Positions 25,926-34,943 of a stretch of DNA of 64,000 nt are shown here, one piece after another. The position numbers and the translations under genes were made by a program. The DNA is taken from assembly GCA_043808235.1 (NCBI GenBank), contig JAZDFC010000057.1, positions 62,001-126,000 of the forward strand, read 5' to 3'. Source of the stretch: JAZDFC01 sp043808235. Lineage in GTDB: Bacteria; Bacteroidota; Ignavibacteria; Ignavibacteriales; Melioribacteraceae. A model generated the notes under the pieces. It did no database searches. It was not told the origin of the DNA and saw nothing but the letters and a program-made list of their open reading frames with translations. The first letter of the stretch is position 1, and each line of letters begins with the position of its first letter.

Positions 25926-27364
25926 TTCGTGGCTAATTTTTTACGAAGTATCTCATTAACCGCCTGGGGATTGGCTTTACCTTTGGTTTCCTTCATTATC
26001 TGTCCGACAAGAAACCCAATCACTTTTTCTTTCCCCGCCCGGAATTCATCAACTTGCGACGGATTAGCTGCGAGTACTTTATCAACAGCCGCTTCGATTG
26101 CCGTTGTATCCGTTATCTGAACAAGATTTTTTTCTTTCACAATTTCCATTGGGTCTTTATTAGTCTTCAACATTTCCGGGAAGACCTCTTTCGCAATCTT
26201 TCCGCTGATTGTATTGTCGTTGATGAGATTAATCAACTTGCCAAGGTTTCCCGGAGTAATTGGGAAATTATCCATCTCCATTTTTTCTTCATTTAAAATC
26301 TTTAGTACTTCACTCATTATCCAATTACTTGCTGATTTATAATCGCTTGTAATTAAAGTGGACTTTTCAAAATAATCAGCAATCGATTTCTCGGTTGTCA
26401 GTATTTCGATATCATATTTCGGCAATGAATATTTGGATAAAAACCTCTCTCTTTTTTGATCCGGTAATTCGGGCAGTCTCTTTTTTATTTCATGCAGCCA
26501 ATTATCATTAACTATTATCGGCACAAGATCAGGATCGGGGAAATATCTGTAATCGTGCGATTCTTCTTTCCCGCGCATCGGAAAAGCTTCATTCAAATCC
26601 GCATCCCAAAGTAATGTTTGTTGCACAATTTTTTCACCGTTCGAGACAGCATCGATTTGTCGTTCTATTTCATATTCGATGGCGCGTTCGACATTTCGGA
26701 ATGAGTTCATGTTTTTCACTTCTGTCCGTGTTCCAAACTTTTCAATTCCTTTGGGACGGACAGAAATATTTGCATCGCACCGAAGAGAGCCTTCTTCCAT
26801 ATTGCCGTCGCAAATTTCGAGATAAGTTAATATTTGTTTCAGTTTAGTTAAATATAAATATGCTTCTCTTGCCGATCTTAAATCCGGTTCCGACACAATT
26901 TCCATCAGCGGTGTTCCTGTTCGGTTTAAATCGATGAGTGTTGTTTGTCCTTGATCATGAATCGATTTGCCTGCATCTTCTTCCATGTGAATTCGTGTGA
27001 TTCCTATTTTTATCTTTGAACCATCCTCATTTTCAATTTCTACAAAGCCGTACTCGCATATCGGTTCTTCAAATTGCGATATCTGGTAATCCTTTGGTAA
27101 GTCGGGGTAGAAATAATTCTTCCGCGCAAAAATTGATTTGGGATTAATTCTGCAATTGGTTGCTAATCCCATCATCATTGTGAATTCAACAACCTTTTTA
27201 TTTAACACCGGAAGTACTCCCGGCTGACCCAAACAGACCGGGCAAACATTGGAGTTTGGCGGGGAGCCGAATTTGGTTGAACATCCGCAGAATAATTTAG
27301 TATTTGTTAATAATTGGGCATGTACTTCAAGCCCAATAACCGCTTCGAAATTTTCGTTTTGCAT
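25874..27364 (-). CDS. gatB: Asp-tRNA(Asn)/Glu-tRNA(Gln) amidotransferase subunit B
   Basis: A 496-residue subunit that activates the mischarged tRNA and receives ammonia from GatA. It starts with the conserved EAVIGLEVHAQLLT, has the zinc cysteines CGCS and CPVC, NRTGTPLMEIVSEPD, and ends with the YqeY-like tail domain (EFRAGKEKVIGFLVGQIMKE). Length is slightly above the usual 475-480. gatC is far away at 54245, and no gatA is seen in the window. A TATCTTTG promoter element lies upstream. The last residues overlap a repeat-like sequence, so the extreme C-terminus may be extended. Confidence 0.96.
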   Translation of the reverse strand: MQNENFEAVIGLEVHAQLLTNTKLFCGCSTKFGSPPNSNVCPVCLGQPGVLPVLNKKVVEFTMMMGLATNCRINPKSIFARKNYFYPDLPKDYQISQFEEPICEYGFVEIENEDGSKIKIGITRIHMEEDAGKSIHDQGQTTLIDLNRTGTPLMEIVSEPDLRSAREAYLYLTKLKQILTYLEICDGNMEEGSLRCDANISVRPKGIEKFGTRTEVKNMNSFRNVERAIEYEIERQIDAVSNGEKIVQQTLLWDADLNEAFPMRGKEESHDYRYFPDPDLVPIIVNDNWLHEIKKRLPELPDQKRERFLSKYSLPKYDIEILTTEKSIADYFEKSTLITSDYKSASNWIMSEVLKILNEEKMEMDNFPITPGNLGKLINLINDNTISGKIAKEVFPEMLKTNKDPMEIVKEKNLVQITDTTAIEAAVDKVLAANPSQVDEFRAGKEKVIGFLVGQIMKETKGKANPQAVNEILRKKLATNQPGDKQVSQINTNAFS

Positions 27365-27397
27365 ACATTCTCTTTTGATACAATAAAATTACTTTTG

Positions 27398-27405
27398 CAA
27401 AGATA
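27398..27405 (-). promoter_or_regulatory. Possible gatB -7 element
   Basis: TATCTTTG on the minus strand matches TAnnTTTG, 34 bp upstream of the start. No clear TTG is at the expected -33 position. Confidence 0.35.
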
Positions 27406-27485
27406 AGATATTGTTAATTAGGTTTGTTATATTCATACAGAAAAAATTATATTGGCTTTCGTTAAATGACAAATTTTAGCAATTA

Positions 27486-28040
27486 CCCCAGCATTCATGC
27501 CGGGGGATAATATAGACTATAAAATCTGTCTTTAGCCAAAACGAGGATTGACAATGTCATTTATAAAGATTATGGTTCATTCATCTTGGTCTACGAAAAA
27601 TCGAGAGTTAATGATTACTCAAGATTTGAAACCGATAATTATTAATCACATTTTGGATAATGCTAAAATTAAATATATCTATATCGATACTATAAATTGC
27701 GTTTCCGACCATATCCATTTACTTCTATCTCTTGGTGTTGATCAAACAATAAGCAAAGTGCTTCAACTTATAAAAGGTGAATCATCATTCTGGGTAAACA
27801 ATCAAAAGATTACTAAATATAAATTCGAATGGCAAGATGATTATTTTGCTATATCTGTTAGTGAATCTGTTTTAGAAAAAGTCCGGACATACATTAGAAA
27901 TCAAGAAGAACATCATCGAAAGAAAACTTTTATGGAGGAATATGAAGAGTTTATTAAAAAATATAATCCACATGTTTAATTCTATTTTTGGCTAAAGCCG
28001 GTTTTACTTTTTCTTTTTTCCCCCAACATGAAGGTCGGGG
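27486..28040 (+). mobile_element. REP-flanked Y1 transposase element
   Basis: A transposase gene bounded by palindromes: CCCCAGCAT-TC-ATGCCGGGG at 27486-27505, and CCCCAAC..GTCGGGG at 28021-28040. Inside them, TTTAGCCAAAA (27531-27541) and TTTTGGCTAAA (27986-27996) are an exact inverted pair. This is the organisation of an IS200/RAYT-type unit. Confidence 0.7.
27548..27979 (+). CDS. IS200/IS605-like Y1 transposase (REP-associated, RAYT)
   Basis: A 143-residue single-strand DNA transposase. The HUH motif is H55-I-H57 in VSDHIHLLLS and the catalytic tyrosine is Y115 in KVRTYIRNQEEHH, followed by the typical KKTFMEEYEEF tail. Length is complete and no stop interrupts it. It lacks a TnpB partner and is bordered by palindromic REP-like sequences on both sides. 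Related palindromes lie near 29690, 39100 and 47010 without any transposase, so this protein may be the one that moves or maintains them. Confidence 0.85.
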   Translation: MTMSFIKIMVHSSWSTKNRELMITQDLKPIIINHILDNAKIKYIYIDTINCVSDHIHLLLSLGVDQTISKVLQLIKGESSFWVNNQKITKYKFEWQDDYFAISVSESVLEKVRTYIRNQEEHHRKKTFMEEYEEFIKKYNPHV

Positions 28041-28081
28041 CTATTTAAGTAAGATGAATTTATCACAAATTTGAAATACTT

Positions 28082-28819
28082 ATGAAACTTGATGTAATAG
28101 TTTTTTCAGCACACCCCGATGATGCCGAACTTGGAATGGGCGGGTCAATTGTAAAATTTACTAAATCCGGTTTCAAAGTTGGATTAGTTGATCTAACTCA
28201 AGGCGAACTTGGAACACGCGGAACAATCCAAACCCGTAAAAAGGAAGCCGAAGCTTCATCGAAAATCCTCGGCGTACATTTACGTAAAAATCTGAAATTT
28301 CCTGACGGCAAATTAAAACTCAAGGATGAATATGTAAAAAAAGTAATTGTGGAAATAAGAAAGTACCAACCGAAAATTATTTTTGCTCCTCATTTCAATG
28401 ACAGGCATCCGGATCATGTTGGAATGGGATTGATAGCGAAAGAAGCGATGTTCTATTCCGGTCTCCCGAAAATAAAATCATACGATAGAAAAAATTTACA
28501 ACAGCCGTACCGACCACAAAAATTATTTTTCTTTATGCAGACATATCTATTCGATCCGGCATTTATAGTTGATATCTCGAAAACATTTGAGACAAAGATG
28601 AAATCAATTCGAGAATTTAAAACTCAATTTCATGTACCGGGGCAAAAGAATGATAAAGAACCGGAAACATTCATTAGTCAACCGAGATTCATACAATATG
28701 TAGAAGCGCGAGCGAGATTTTATGGATTTCAAATCGGGAAGGAATTCGGCGAACCATTTCTGTGCGAAGAAAAAATTGATTTTGATTTTTCAACTTATCT
28801 ACAAGGAGCGATGAAATGA
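28082..28819 (+). CDS. bshB1: Bacillithiol biosynthesis deacetylase BshB1 (N-acetylglucosaminyl malate deacetylase)
   Basis: A 245-residue PIG-L/LmbE family deacetylase. The zinc site is HPDD (11-14) with the later HPDH (109-112), and GELGTRGT is the BshB1-typical loop. In the bacillithiol pathway it removes the acetyl group from GlcNAc-malate. bshA and bshC are not in the window. The stop overlaps the ATG of the next gene (ATGA), indicating cotranscription. Assignment to BshB1 rather than another PIG-L enzyme rests on length and motif context. Confidence 0.87.
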   Translation: MKLDVIVFSAHPDDAELGMGGSIVKFTKSGFKVGLVDLTQGELGTRGTIQTRKKEAEASSKILGVHLRKNLKFPDGKLKLKDEYVKKVIVEIRKYQPKIIFAPHFNDRHPDHVGMGLIAKEAMFYSGLPKIKSYDRKNLQQPYRPQKLFFFMQTYLFDPAFIVDISKTFETKMKSIREFKTQFHVPGQKNDKEPETFISQPRFIQYVEARARFYGFQIGKEFGEPFLCEEKIDFDFSTYLQGAMK

Positions 28820-29670
28820 AAATAGCTTTCCTCGGCACCGGTCTTATGGGCGGATTGATGTGTGAAAGGTTGCTCGGCAAATCGTTTGATTTGATTGTAT
28901 GGAATAGAACGATCTCGAAAACTGATAAATTAAAATCTCTCGGCGCGGAAATAGCAGCTTCTCCGGAGGATGCAATATTAAAAGGTGATTTGATAATTAT
29001 AATGTTATCCGAATACAACGCAATTATTGACGTCCTTTCAAACTGCCCTCCAGATTTGAGCAAGAAAACATTTTTGCAAATGAGTACAATTGCGCCTGGT
29101 GAGAGTATAAATCTAAAAGGCAGAATCGAAAAACTTGGCGGCGAATATTTAGAAGCGCCGGTTCTTGGTGGCATTGCCCAGATACTCGAAGGTAATCTAT
29201 TACCGATGGTTGGTTCGAGGATTGAGCAGTTCGAAAAATGGAAACATTTCCTCGAAAACTTTGGCGAGACGATTGTACATTTCGGCGAAGTCGGCAAAGC
29301 AGCCTCGGCAAAACTTGCATGCAATCAACTAATAGCATCGATGCTCACTTCGTTTTCCATGAGTCTTAGTTATGTGCAGGAGATGGGAATTGATATCGAA
29401 AAATTCATGACGATACTTCGTCCGAGCGCATATTACGCTCCGGCATTCGATAAAAAACTTGCGAACATGATCGATCGTGATTTTTCAAAAACCAATTTCC
29501 CGTTGAAGCATTTATTGAAAGATGTAAATCTTGTATTCAGTGAATTGGAGAATGCGAATATTAATACATCATCACTTGAAACGGTAAAAAATATTTTGGT
29601 TGAAGGTATGCGGGAAGGATTCGCTGAAGAAGATTACTCTGTATTGTACAATATTGTTCACAAAAAATAA
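28816..29670 (+). CDS. NAD(P)-dependent 3-hydroxyacid dehydrogenase (3-hydroxyisobutyrate dehydrogenase family)
   Basis: A 284-residue beta-hydroxyacid dehydrogenase. The nucleotide fold is FLGTGLMGGLM at the N-terminus, the substrate-binding site LEAPVLGG follows, and the catalytic lysine lies in AASAKLACNQL. The family also includes succinic semialdehyde (glyoxylate) reductases. It overlaps bshB1 by 4 bp. Any link to bacillithiol is unproven, and the substrate is unknown. Confidence 0.85.
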   Translation: MKIAFLGTGLMGGLMCERLLGKSFDLIVWNRTISKTDKLKSLGAEIAASPEDAILKGDLIIIMLSEYNAIIDVLSNCPPDLSKKTFLQMSTIAPGESINLKGRIEKLGGEYLEAPVLGGIAQILEGNLLPMVGSRIEQFEKWKHFLENFGETIVHFGEVGKAASAKLACNQLIASMLTSFSMSLSYVQEMGIDIEKFMTILRPSAYYAPAFDKKLANMIDRDFSKTNFPLKHLLKDVNLVFSELENANINTSSLETVKNILVEGMREGFAEEDYSVLYNIVHKK

Positions 29671-29689
29671 TTAGTATCGATTTCTTTAA

Positions 29690-29816
29690 TAGCCCCGACA
29701 TTTATGTCGGGGACTAAATATTTGCAAAACAATCGGGCTTCAGCCCAAAAGGTTTTTATTTGGCTAAAGCCGGACGCTTTTCCAGATTGTTTCCCCCGGC
29801 TTAAAAGCCGGGGCTA
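29690..29816. repeat. Solo REP/BIME-like palindromic element
   Basis: Two palindromes face each other: CCCCGACAT..ATGTCGGGG (29693-29712) and CCCCGGCTT-AA-AAGCCGGGG (29794-29813). Between them lie GGGCTTCAGCCC and TTTGGCTAAAGCCGG. The TTGGCTAAAGCC word is shared with the transposase element at 27486-28040. About 127 bp, with no coding capacity. Confidence 0.75.
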
Positions 29817-29891
29817 ATCAATAGACATCTTGTGTTTGGTGAGATAGTAAGATTATATTGAAGTATTCTTGCAACATAATCCGGGAGTGAT

Positions 29892-31367
29892 ATGAAAGAA
29901 AAATTCAATGCATTCCAAGTTGGGGGACTTTTCGCAGGAGTAGCAGCGGCAATAATTATCATGATTTTTCTCGATCTCGGTGCGGAAAATAGAAATGCTC
30001 AAATTGTTGCAGCCGTTTCAGCGCTAATGTCTATTTGGTGGATTACCGAAGCTGTACCGCTTGCTGTTACAGCACTCGTGCCGTTAATTTTATTTCCGAT
30101 CACCGGTGCCCTCGCGTCGAACAATGTGGCTCAAGCATACATGAACTCGACGATATTCCTTTTTGTTGGCGGATTTATTATTGCAATTGCAATGGAGAAG
30201 TGGGACCTTCATAAAAGAATTGCAATCAACATGATTTACTTTCTCGGAAGCAGTCCCTCGCGACTCGTTCTCGGATTTATGTGCGCATCGTTTTTCCTTT
30301 CAATGTGGATTTCGAATACAGCAACAGCTATGATGATGTTGCCAATAGGTTTGGCGATAATTTATAAAGTAGATGAAGAATTTGGAAGTGAACAGACATA
30401 TAAATTTTCCACCGCATTATTATTGGGGATAGCCTACGGCGCGTCGATTGGAGGCATGGCTACTTTGATCGGGACTCCGCCTAATCTCGTTTTCGCCAGA
30501 ATATTTAAAATTAGTTTCCCGGATAAATCGCCTATCATGTTCGTCGAGTGGATGAAGTTTGCATTTCCGATAGCGCTTTTAATGCTCGGTGTAACATGGA
30601 TTGTGCTCACAAAATTATTATTTAAAACTGGCGATGACTTATCAATCAACCGTGCAATTATAAAATCGGAAAAAGAAAAACTTGGTAAAATGAGTTTTGA
30701 AGAAAGAGCTGTAGCAATTGTATTCTTCGTTACAGCTTTGCTTTGGATTTTCCGTGTCGAAATGAATCTTGATTTTATAAAAATTCCCGGCTGGTCAACA
30801 TTATTTTCAAAGGCAGATTTCATCGATGATGGAGTTGTAGCAATGACTATGGCTATTATTCTTTTCCTTATTCCAACGAAATCGGAAGAAACAAAAAGTC
30901 AATTTATACTCGGTGCTGATGCAATTGGAAAAATTCCATGGGATATAGTTTTATTATTCGGCGGCGGATTTGCAATTGCAGAAGGATTCGTTTCGAGCGG
31001 TCTTTCGAAATTAATTGGGCAACAGTTGGCATCATTTTCAGGTATTCATTTATTATTGCTGTTGTTGATTGTTTGTTTCGTCGTTACCGGATTATCGGAA
31101 TTAACATCGAACACCGCAACTGCGCAAATATTATTACCGGTGCTGGCGTCGCTCGCGATTGAATTAAATATGAATCCGTTTTTACTGATGATTCCCGCGA
31201 CATTATCAGCTTCGTTCGGATTTATGCTGCCTGTTGGTACTCCGCCAAATGCAATTGTATTTAGCAGCCATCGACTGAAAATATTTGATATGGTGAAGAC
31301 CGGAATTATTATCGACTTACTCAGCGTTGCTGTAATCGCTCTTTATATGTATTTCTATTTGGGATGA
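29892..31367 (+). CDS. SLC13/DASS family anion transporter
   Basis: A 491-residue inner-membrane transporter with about 11-12 helices. DASS features are the SNTATAMMMLP motif in the first half and TSNTATAQILLPVLAS in the second, plus ISTATAMM-like and LPVGTPPNAIVFSS repeats of the two inverted halves. Members take up dicarboxylates, citrate or sulfate with Na+. The neighbours give no hint of substrate. The start ATG is preceded by GGGAGTGAT. Confidence 0.9.
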   Translation: MKEKFNAFQVGGLFAGVAAAIIIMIFLDLGAENRNAQIVAAVSALMSIWWITEAVPLAVTALVPLILFPITGALASNNVAQAYMNSTIFLFVGGFIIAIAMEKWDLHKRIAINMIYFLGSSPSRLVLGFMCASFFLSMWISNTATAMMMLPIGLAIIYKVDEEFGSEQTYKFSTALLLGIAYGASIGGMATLIGTPPNLVFARIFKISFPDKSPIMFVEWMKFAFPIALLMLGVTWIVLTKLLFKTGDDLSINRAIIKSEKEKLGKMSFEERAVAIVFFVTALLWIFRVEMNLDFIKIPGWSTLFSKADFIDDGVVAMTMAIILFLIPTKSEETKSQFILGADAIGKIPWDIVLLFGGGFAIAEGFVSSGLSKLIGQQLASFSGIHLLLLLLIVCFVVTGLSELTSNTATAQILLPVLASLAIELNMNPFLLMIPATLSASFGFMLPVGTPPNAIVFSSHRLKIFDMVKTGIIIDLLSVAVIALYMYFYLG

Positions 31368-31415
31368 ATCGCTTAGAGTGAAATTTCATCACATGAAATG
31401 AAAAAAGGAGAAAAA

Positions 31416-31802
31416 ATGGCTTATTACAATTCAAAAATGGTTGACCTTTCTTTCGATGAAGCAATTCAAAAAGTTACCGAAGAATTAAAGACGGAAGGTT
31501 TTGGAGTTTTAACTGAAATTGATGTTAAAGAAACACTCAAAAAAAAATTGGATGTCGATTTCAGGAAGTATAAAATTCTCGGCGCTTGTAATCCTCCTAA
31601 TGCATACAAAGCATTGCAAGTGGAAGAGAATATAGGAGTACTTTTACCATGCAATGTAATTATCCAGGAAAAAGAAAATGGCGAGGTTCAAGTTAGCGTT
31701 GTGAATCCGATGGAGACAATGCAGACAGTTGGTAACCAAGCGCTTACCGAAATTGCCGGAGACATCTCCTCGAGACTACAAAAAGTTTTGCTGGCTATAT
31801 AA
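31416..31802 (+). CDS. DUF302 domain protein
   Basis: A 128-residue protein nearly filled by DUF302 (VTEELKTEGFGVLTEIDV ... ILGACNPPNAYKAL ... VLLPCNVII). The start is ATG 31416 because AAAGGAG lies 6 bases ahead. An ATG 18 bp upstream contains the ribosome binding site and is rejected. There is no signal peptide, so it is probably cytoplasmic. The function of DUF302 is unclear. It follows the transporter by 48 bp. Confidence 0.87.
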   Translation: MAYYNSKMVDLSFDEAIQKVTEELKTEGFGVLTEIDVKETLKKKLDVDFRKYKILGACNPPNAYKALQVEENIGVLLPCNVIIQEKENGEVQVSVVNPMETMQTVGNQALTEIAGDISSRLQKVLLAI

Positions 31803-32037
31803 TTCCCAAGTGCTTTTTAGCTGAGGGAGATTGACGCAAATAGAATCGATACAGTATGATTTATTAGGTCGGTATGTTATTTTAATTAAAATATCATCCA
31901 TGAATTTCGATAATCAGTTGTAAGTTCCTTACAAAAATTGGATTTAACGCAGATTGGTTATTTCTGTTGAAAGGTAAAATTCGAAGTATTTTTCTGCAAG
32001 AGAGAAAGTTTAGAGAATTTACAGTAATAGGTGTGAA

Positions 32038-33729
32038 ATGGAAAAATCGATTTTAGAAATTCTTAATAAACTCGATTCTAAAGAGAGAGCAATTCTTGAG
32101 AGCGAGTTAATGAAATACGGAAAGTCAAAAATTGTTCTTGAAGAGAGCGAAAAAAAATACAGGGAATTTTTTGAAAAGTCAGAAGACGCAAGTCTAATTA
32201 TTAATAATGGCAAATTTGTTGATTGTAATTTTGCAGCTGTAAAAATGCTTCGTTATAACAATAAGCATGAACTATTCAATACACATCCTTCCGAATTATC
32301 GCCAGAGAAACAGCCTGATGGACAATCATCATATGAAAAAGCAAATGAAATGATGAAAATAGCTCTTGAAAAAGGCAGTCATCGTTTTGAATGGAATCAT
32401 AAAAGAGCTGACGGTGAAGTTTTCCCGGTTGAAGTTTTACTTGTCTCAATAAGTGTGAATGAAGATAATGTAGTATTGCATACTGTTTGGAGAGATATTT
32501 CCGAACAAAAAAAATCGGAGCTTATTCAAAAGGCATTATATCAAATATCAGAAGCAACGCATACCGCCAGCGATATGTATGAACTATATAAAAAAATTCA
32601 CGAGGTAGTAGCTACTTTAATGCCGGTAAAAAATATTTATATAGCCTTATATGATGAAAAAACCGAATTAGTATCCTTCCCATATATGGTGGACGAATAT
32701 GATCCGCCGTACGAACCTAAAAAATTAGGAAGAGGTTTAACCGAATATGTCTTCAATAATGGTAAGGCCTGTCTGATTAATGCCGAACAAGATATGCAGT
32801 TACGGGATAAAGGCGATGTTGATTTAATTGGCACACCGGCGGCAATTTGGCTTGGTGTTCCGTTAAAAGTAAGCGGAAAGACGATAGGAGTAATTACTGT
32901 ACAGGATTATGAAAATGAATGGGCTTATGGTGAAGATGAAATGCAATTGCTTGCATTTGTCTCCGAGCAGATTGGACAGGTAATTGAGAGGAAGCGAAAT
33001 GCCGATGCAATTAAATTGTACACCGAGGAGTTGAAACAACTCAATCAAACAAAAGATAAGTTGTTCTCAATAATTGCACACGATTTGCGAAGTCCTTTTA
33101 ATGCGACAATTGGATTGGCCGAAATTTTAACCGAGGATATGAAAACTTTAACACGGGATGAAATTAAATCATGTGTCATGGATATATCGAATTCACTGAG
33201 AGCTCAATATAGGATGTTGGAAAATCTTTTGAACTGGTCGCGTTTGCAGACAGGACGAATGGATTTTAAACAAGAAGTGATAAATCTTTGGGAAATTTCT
33301 GATGAAGTTATCAATATTTTATCGAGGAATGCGGTTTTAAAACAGATTGAGCTAACCAACGAAATTGATAAAGATATTTTTGTTTTTGCAGATGAGAATA
33401 TGCTGCGCTCGATTATTCATAATTTAATTTCAAATGCTATTAAATTCACAAGAACTGATGGAAAGGTTTGGATTTCAACTCGTGGATTGGATGGCTTTCA
33501 GGAAGTGATGGTTACAGATAATGGTGTTGGTATGAATCCAGAAGAAACAGATAAAATATTTAGAATAGATTCAAAGCACACTACACTTGGTACAAAGGGT
33601 GAAAAAGGGACCGGTTTAGGTTTGGCGCTCATCAAAGAGATGGTTGAGAAACACAACTGTAAAATTTGGGTTGATAGCGAGTTGGGAAAGGGAAGCATTT
33701 TCCATTTCACACTTCCCCCAAAACAATAG
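32038..33729 (+). CDS. Cytoplasmic sensor histidine kinase (PAS-GAF-HisKA-HATPase)
   Basis: A 563-residue kinase without membrane segments. A PAS domain (about 40-155; EKKYREFFEKSEDASLIINN), a GAF domain (about 170-320; MPVKNIYIALYDE) and a HisKA domain with H348 in FSIIAHDLRSPFN are followed by the ATPase domain (N box NLISNAIKFT, G boxes DNGVGM and GTGLGLALIK). PAS or GAF probably senses an intracellular signal. No response regulator gene is adjacent, so it may be an orphan kinase. Confidence 0.92.
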   Translation: MEKSILEILNKLDSKERAILESELMKYGKSKIVLEESEKKYREFFEKSEDASLIINNGKFVDCNFAAVKMLRYNNKHELFNTHPSELSPEKQPDGQSSYEKANEMMKIALEKGSHRFEWNHKRADGEVFPVEVLLVSISVNEDNVVLHTVWRDISEQKKSELIQKALYQISEATHTASDMYELYKKIHEVVATLMPVKNIYIALYDEKTELVSFPYMVDEYDPPYEPKKLGRGLTEYVFNNGKACLINAEQDMQLRDKGDVDLIGTPAAIWLGVPLKVSGKTIGVITVQDYENEWAYGEDEMQLLAFVSEQIGQVIERKRNADAIKLYTEELKQLNQTKDKLFSIIAHDLRSPFNATIGLAEILTEDMKTLTRDEIKSCVMDISNSLRAQYRMLENLLNWSRLQTGRMDFKQEVINLWEISDEVINILSRNAVLKQIELTNEIDKDIFVFADENMLRSIIHNLISNAIKFTRTDGKVWISTRGLDGFQEVMVTDNGVGMNPEETDKIFRIDSKHTTLGTKGEKGTGLGLALIKEMVEKHNCKIWVDSELGKGSIFHFTLPPKQ

Positions 33730-33867
33730 AAGTACTGGAATATTTTAACATTTCAGCCTCTCGTCTAATCTCAAGAACGATACAAGAAAAAAGCATGTCT
33801 CCGCATGAGAATTAATGCAAGAATTTCTACCCACTTAAAAGTATATTTACACCAACAATTATCCAGA

Positions 33868-34104
33868 ATGATTCCGATGAAACTAAACGAGAAAGAATTC
33901 TATAAAGCGCGAGCGGAAGGATTTAATATTGTATCAAATTTTGTCCGCGAAAGTTAAACAGAACAATTTTTAGAGTTCATGGATGGCGTGCATAAATTAA
34001 TGCCGCCACTTAAAATTGATGACGATATTATTCGTATGCAAATAATTGAGAAAGCAGAAATTCGTAAAAGACTAATAGATATATTCGAAAATGCATCCCT
34101 TTGA
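33868..34104 (+). pseudogene. Small hypothetical gene broken by an in-frame TAA
   Basis: From ATG 33868 a frame runs 29 codons (M-I-P-M-K-L-N-E-K ... V-R-E-S), meets TAA at 33955-33957, then continues open in the same frame for 48 codons (TEQFLEFMDGVHKLMPPL ... IFENAS-L) to TGA 34104. A small basic/acidic helical protein of 78 residues is implied. I do not recognise it. It may be a decayed toxin-antitoxin or regulatory gene. Confidence 0.45.
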
Positions 34105-34259
34105 TAAAACACTTTCTCTTTAAATCTCGCAGAAATTGAAAGAGTGCTTCATTAAATAATTTCGAATTGTTTATTCTGTTACGGAATGGCCCACTAATAA
34201 ATTGTAATAAACTATAACAGCCCGAGAAAGAGGGCGACTCATTGAATCATGAAAATTTT
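34105..34259. other. Gene-free remainder of the region after the histidine kinase
   Basis: Between the broken small gene and the PHP gene I see only a weak GCCCGAGAAAGAGGGC hairpin near 34219 and an ATTGAATCATG..TCAATGAT inverted word. No gene. Confidence 0.3.
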
Positions 34260-34943
34260 TCAATGATTTATACAATACAACAGCATGTTTTTAATCAAGC
34301 AGGGAATGTCTTTTCTTTTAATTGATTTTACGAGCTGGCTTTTTCTTACGTACCTTTTGGTAGTTTTTAGTGTCAATGATTCTTTGATTGAAAAATCATT
34401 ATCCCAAATAAAATACGTGTTGGCAAGTTCTTCTTTTACATGCGCGTCGGAACCGATTACTGGGTATTTTTTAAATTTCATTTGCAGCTTTACAGCTGAT
34501 TCATTAGCGGCATCGGAACACCGTGCGTTGAATACTTCGATAAAATCTATTTCGTCCAAATATTTTGCGCTGGCAATTGCAGATAAATCATGCGATGAGA
34601 ACGGATGAGGCAGACAAACAACCGCATCCTGTTCTTTAATCTCTTTAGTTACATCGAAGAAATTACCCGCGCCGATCTTCCGAGATAACGGGAATCCGGT
34701 TATATCCCCGATGTCGGTTTTAATTTCTTCTCCAATAATTACCGAAATTTTTCCCGGATAATTTTTCTCGGCATATTCCGCCGCTTCAACCGCACCGGAG
34801 ATTGTTTCATGATCGGTAATAATGATGGTATCAAAACCTTCTTCCACAAAATAATCGACAACCGCAGCCGGAGCGAGCCGACTGTCGTATGAGTACGAAG
34901 TATGAATATGAAAAGCCGTCTTTTTATTTTTTAACCAATCCAT
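34260..34943 (-). CDS. PHP-family metal-dependent phosphoesterase
   Basis: A 227-residue PHP domain protein. Metal ligands are visible in FHIHTSYSYDS (H12, H14, D20), ITDHETISG, a GEEIKTDIGD loop, LPHPFSSHD and GSDAHVKEE. Members hydrolyse phosphate esters (histidinol phosphate, DNA ends or nucleotides). The gene overlaps the ATP-grasp gene by 20 bp and is part of a three-gene minus-strand cluster. The substrate is unknown. Confidence 0.82.
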   Translation of the reverse strand: MDWLKNKKTAFHIHTSYSYDSRLAPAAVVDYFVEEGFDTIIITDHETISGAVEAAEYAEKNYPGKISVIIGEEIKTDIGDITGFPLSRKIGAGNFFDVTKEIKEQDAVVCLPHPFSSHDLSAIASAKYLDEIDFIEVFNARCSDAANESAVKLQMKFKKYPVIGSDAHVKEELANTYFIWDNDFSIKESLTLKTTKRYVRKSQLVKSIKRKDIPCLIKNMLLYCINH

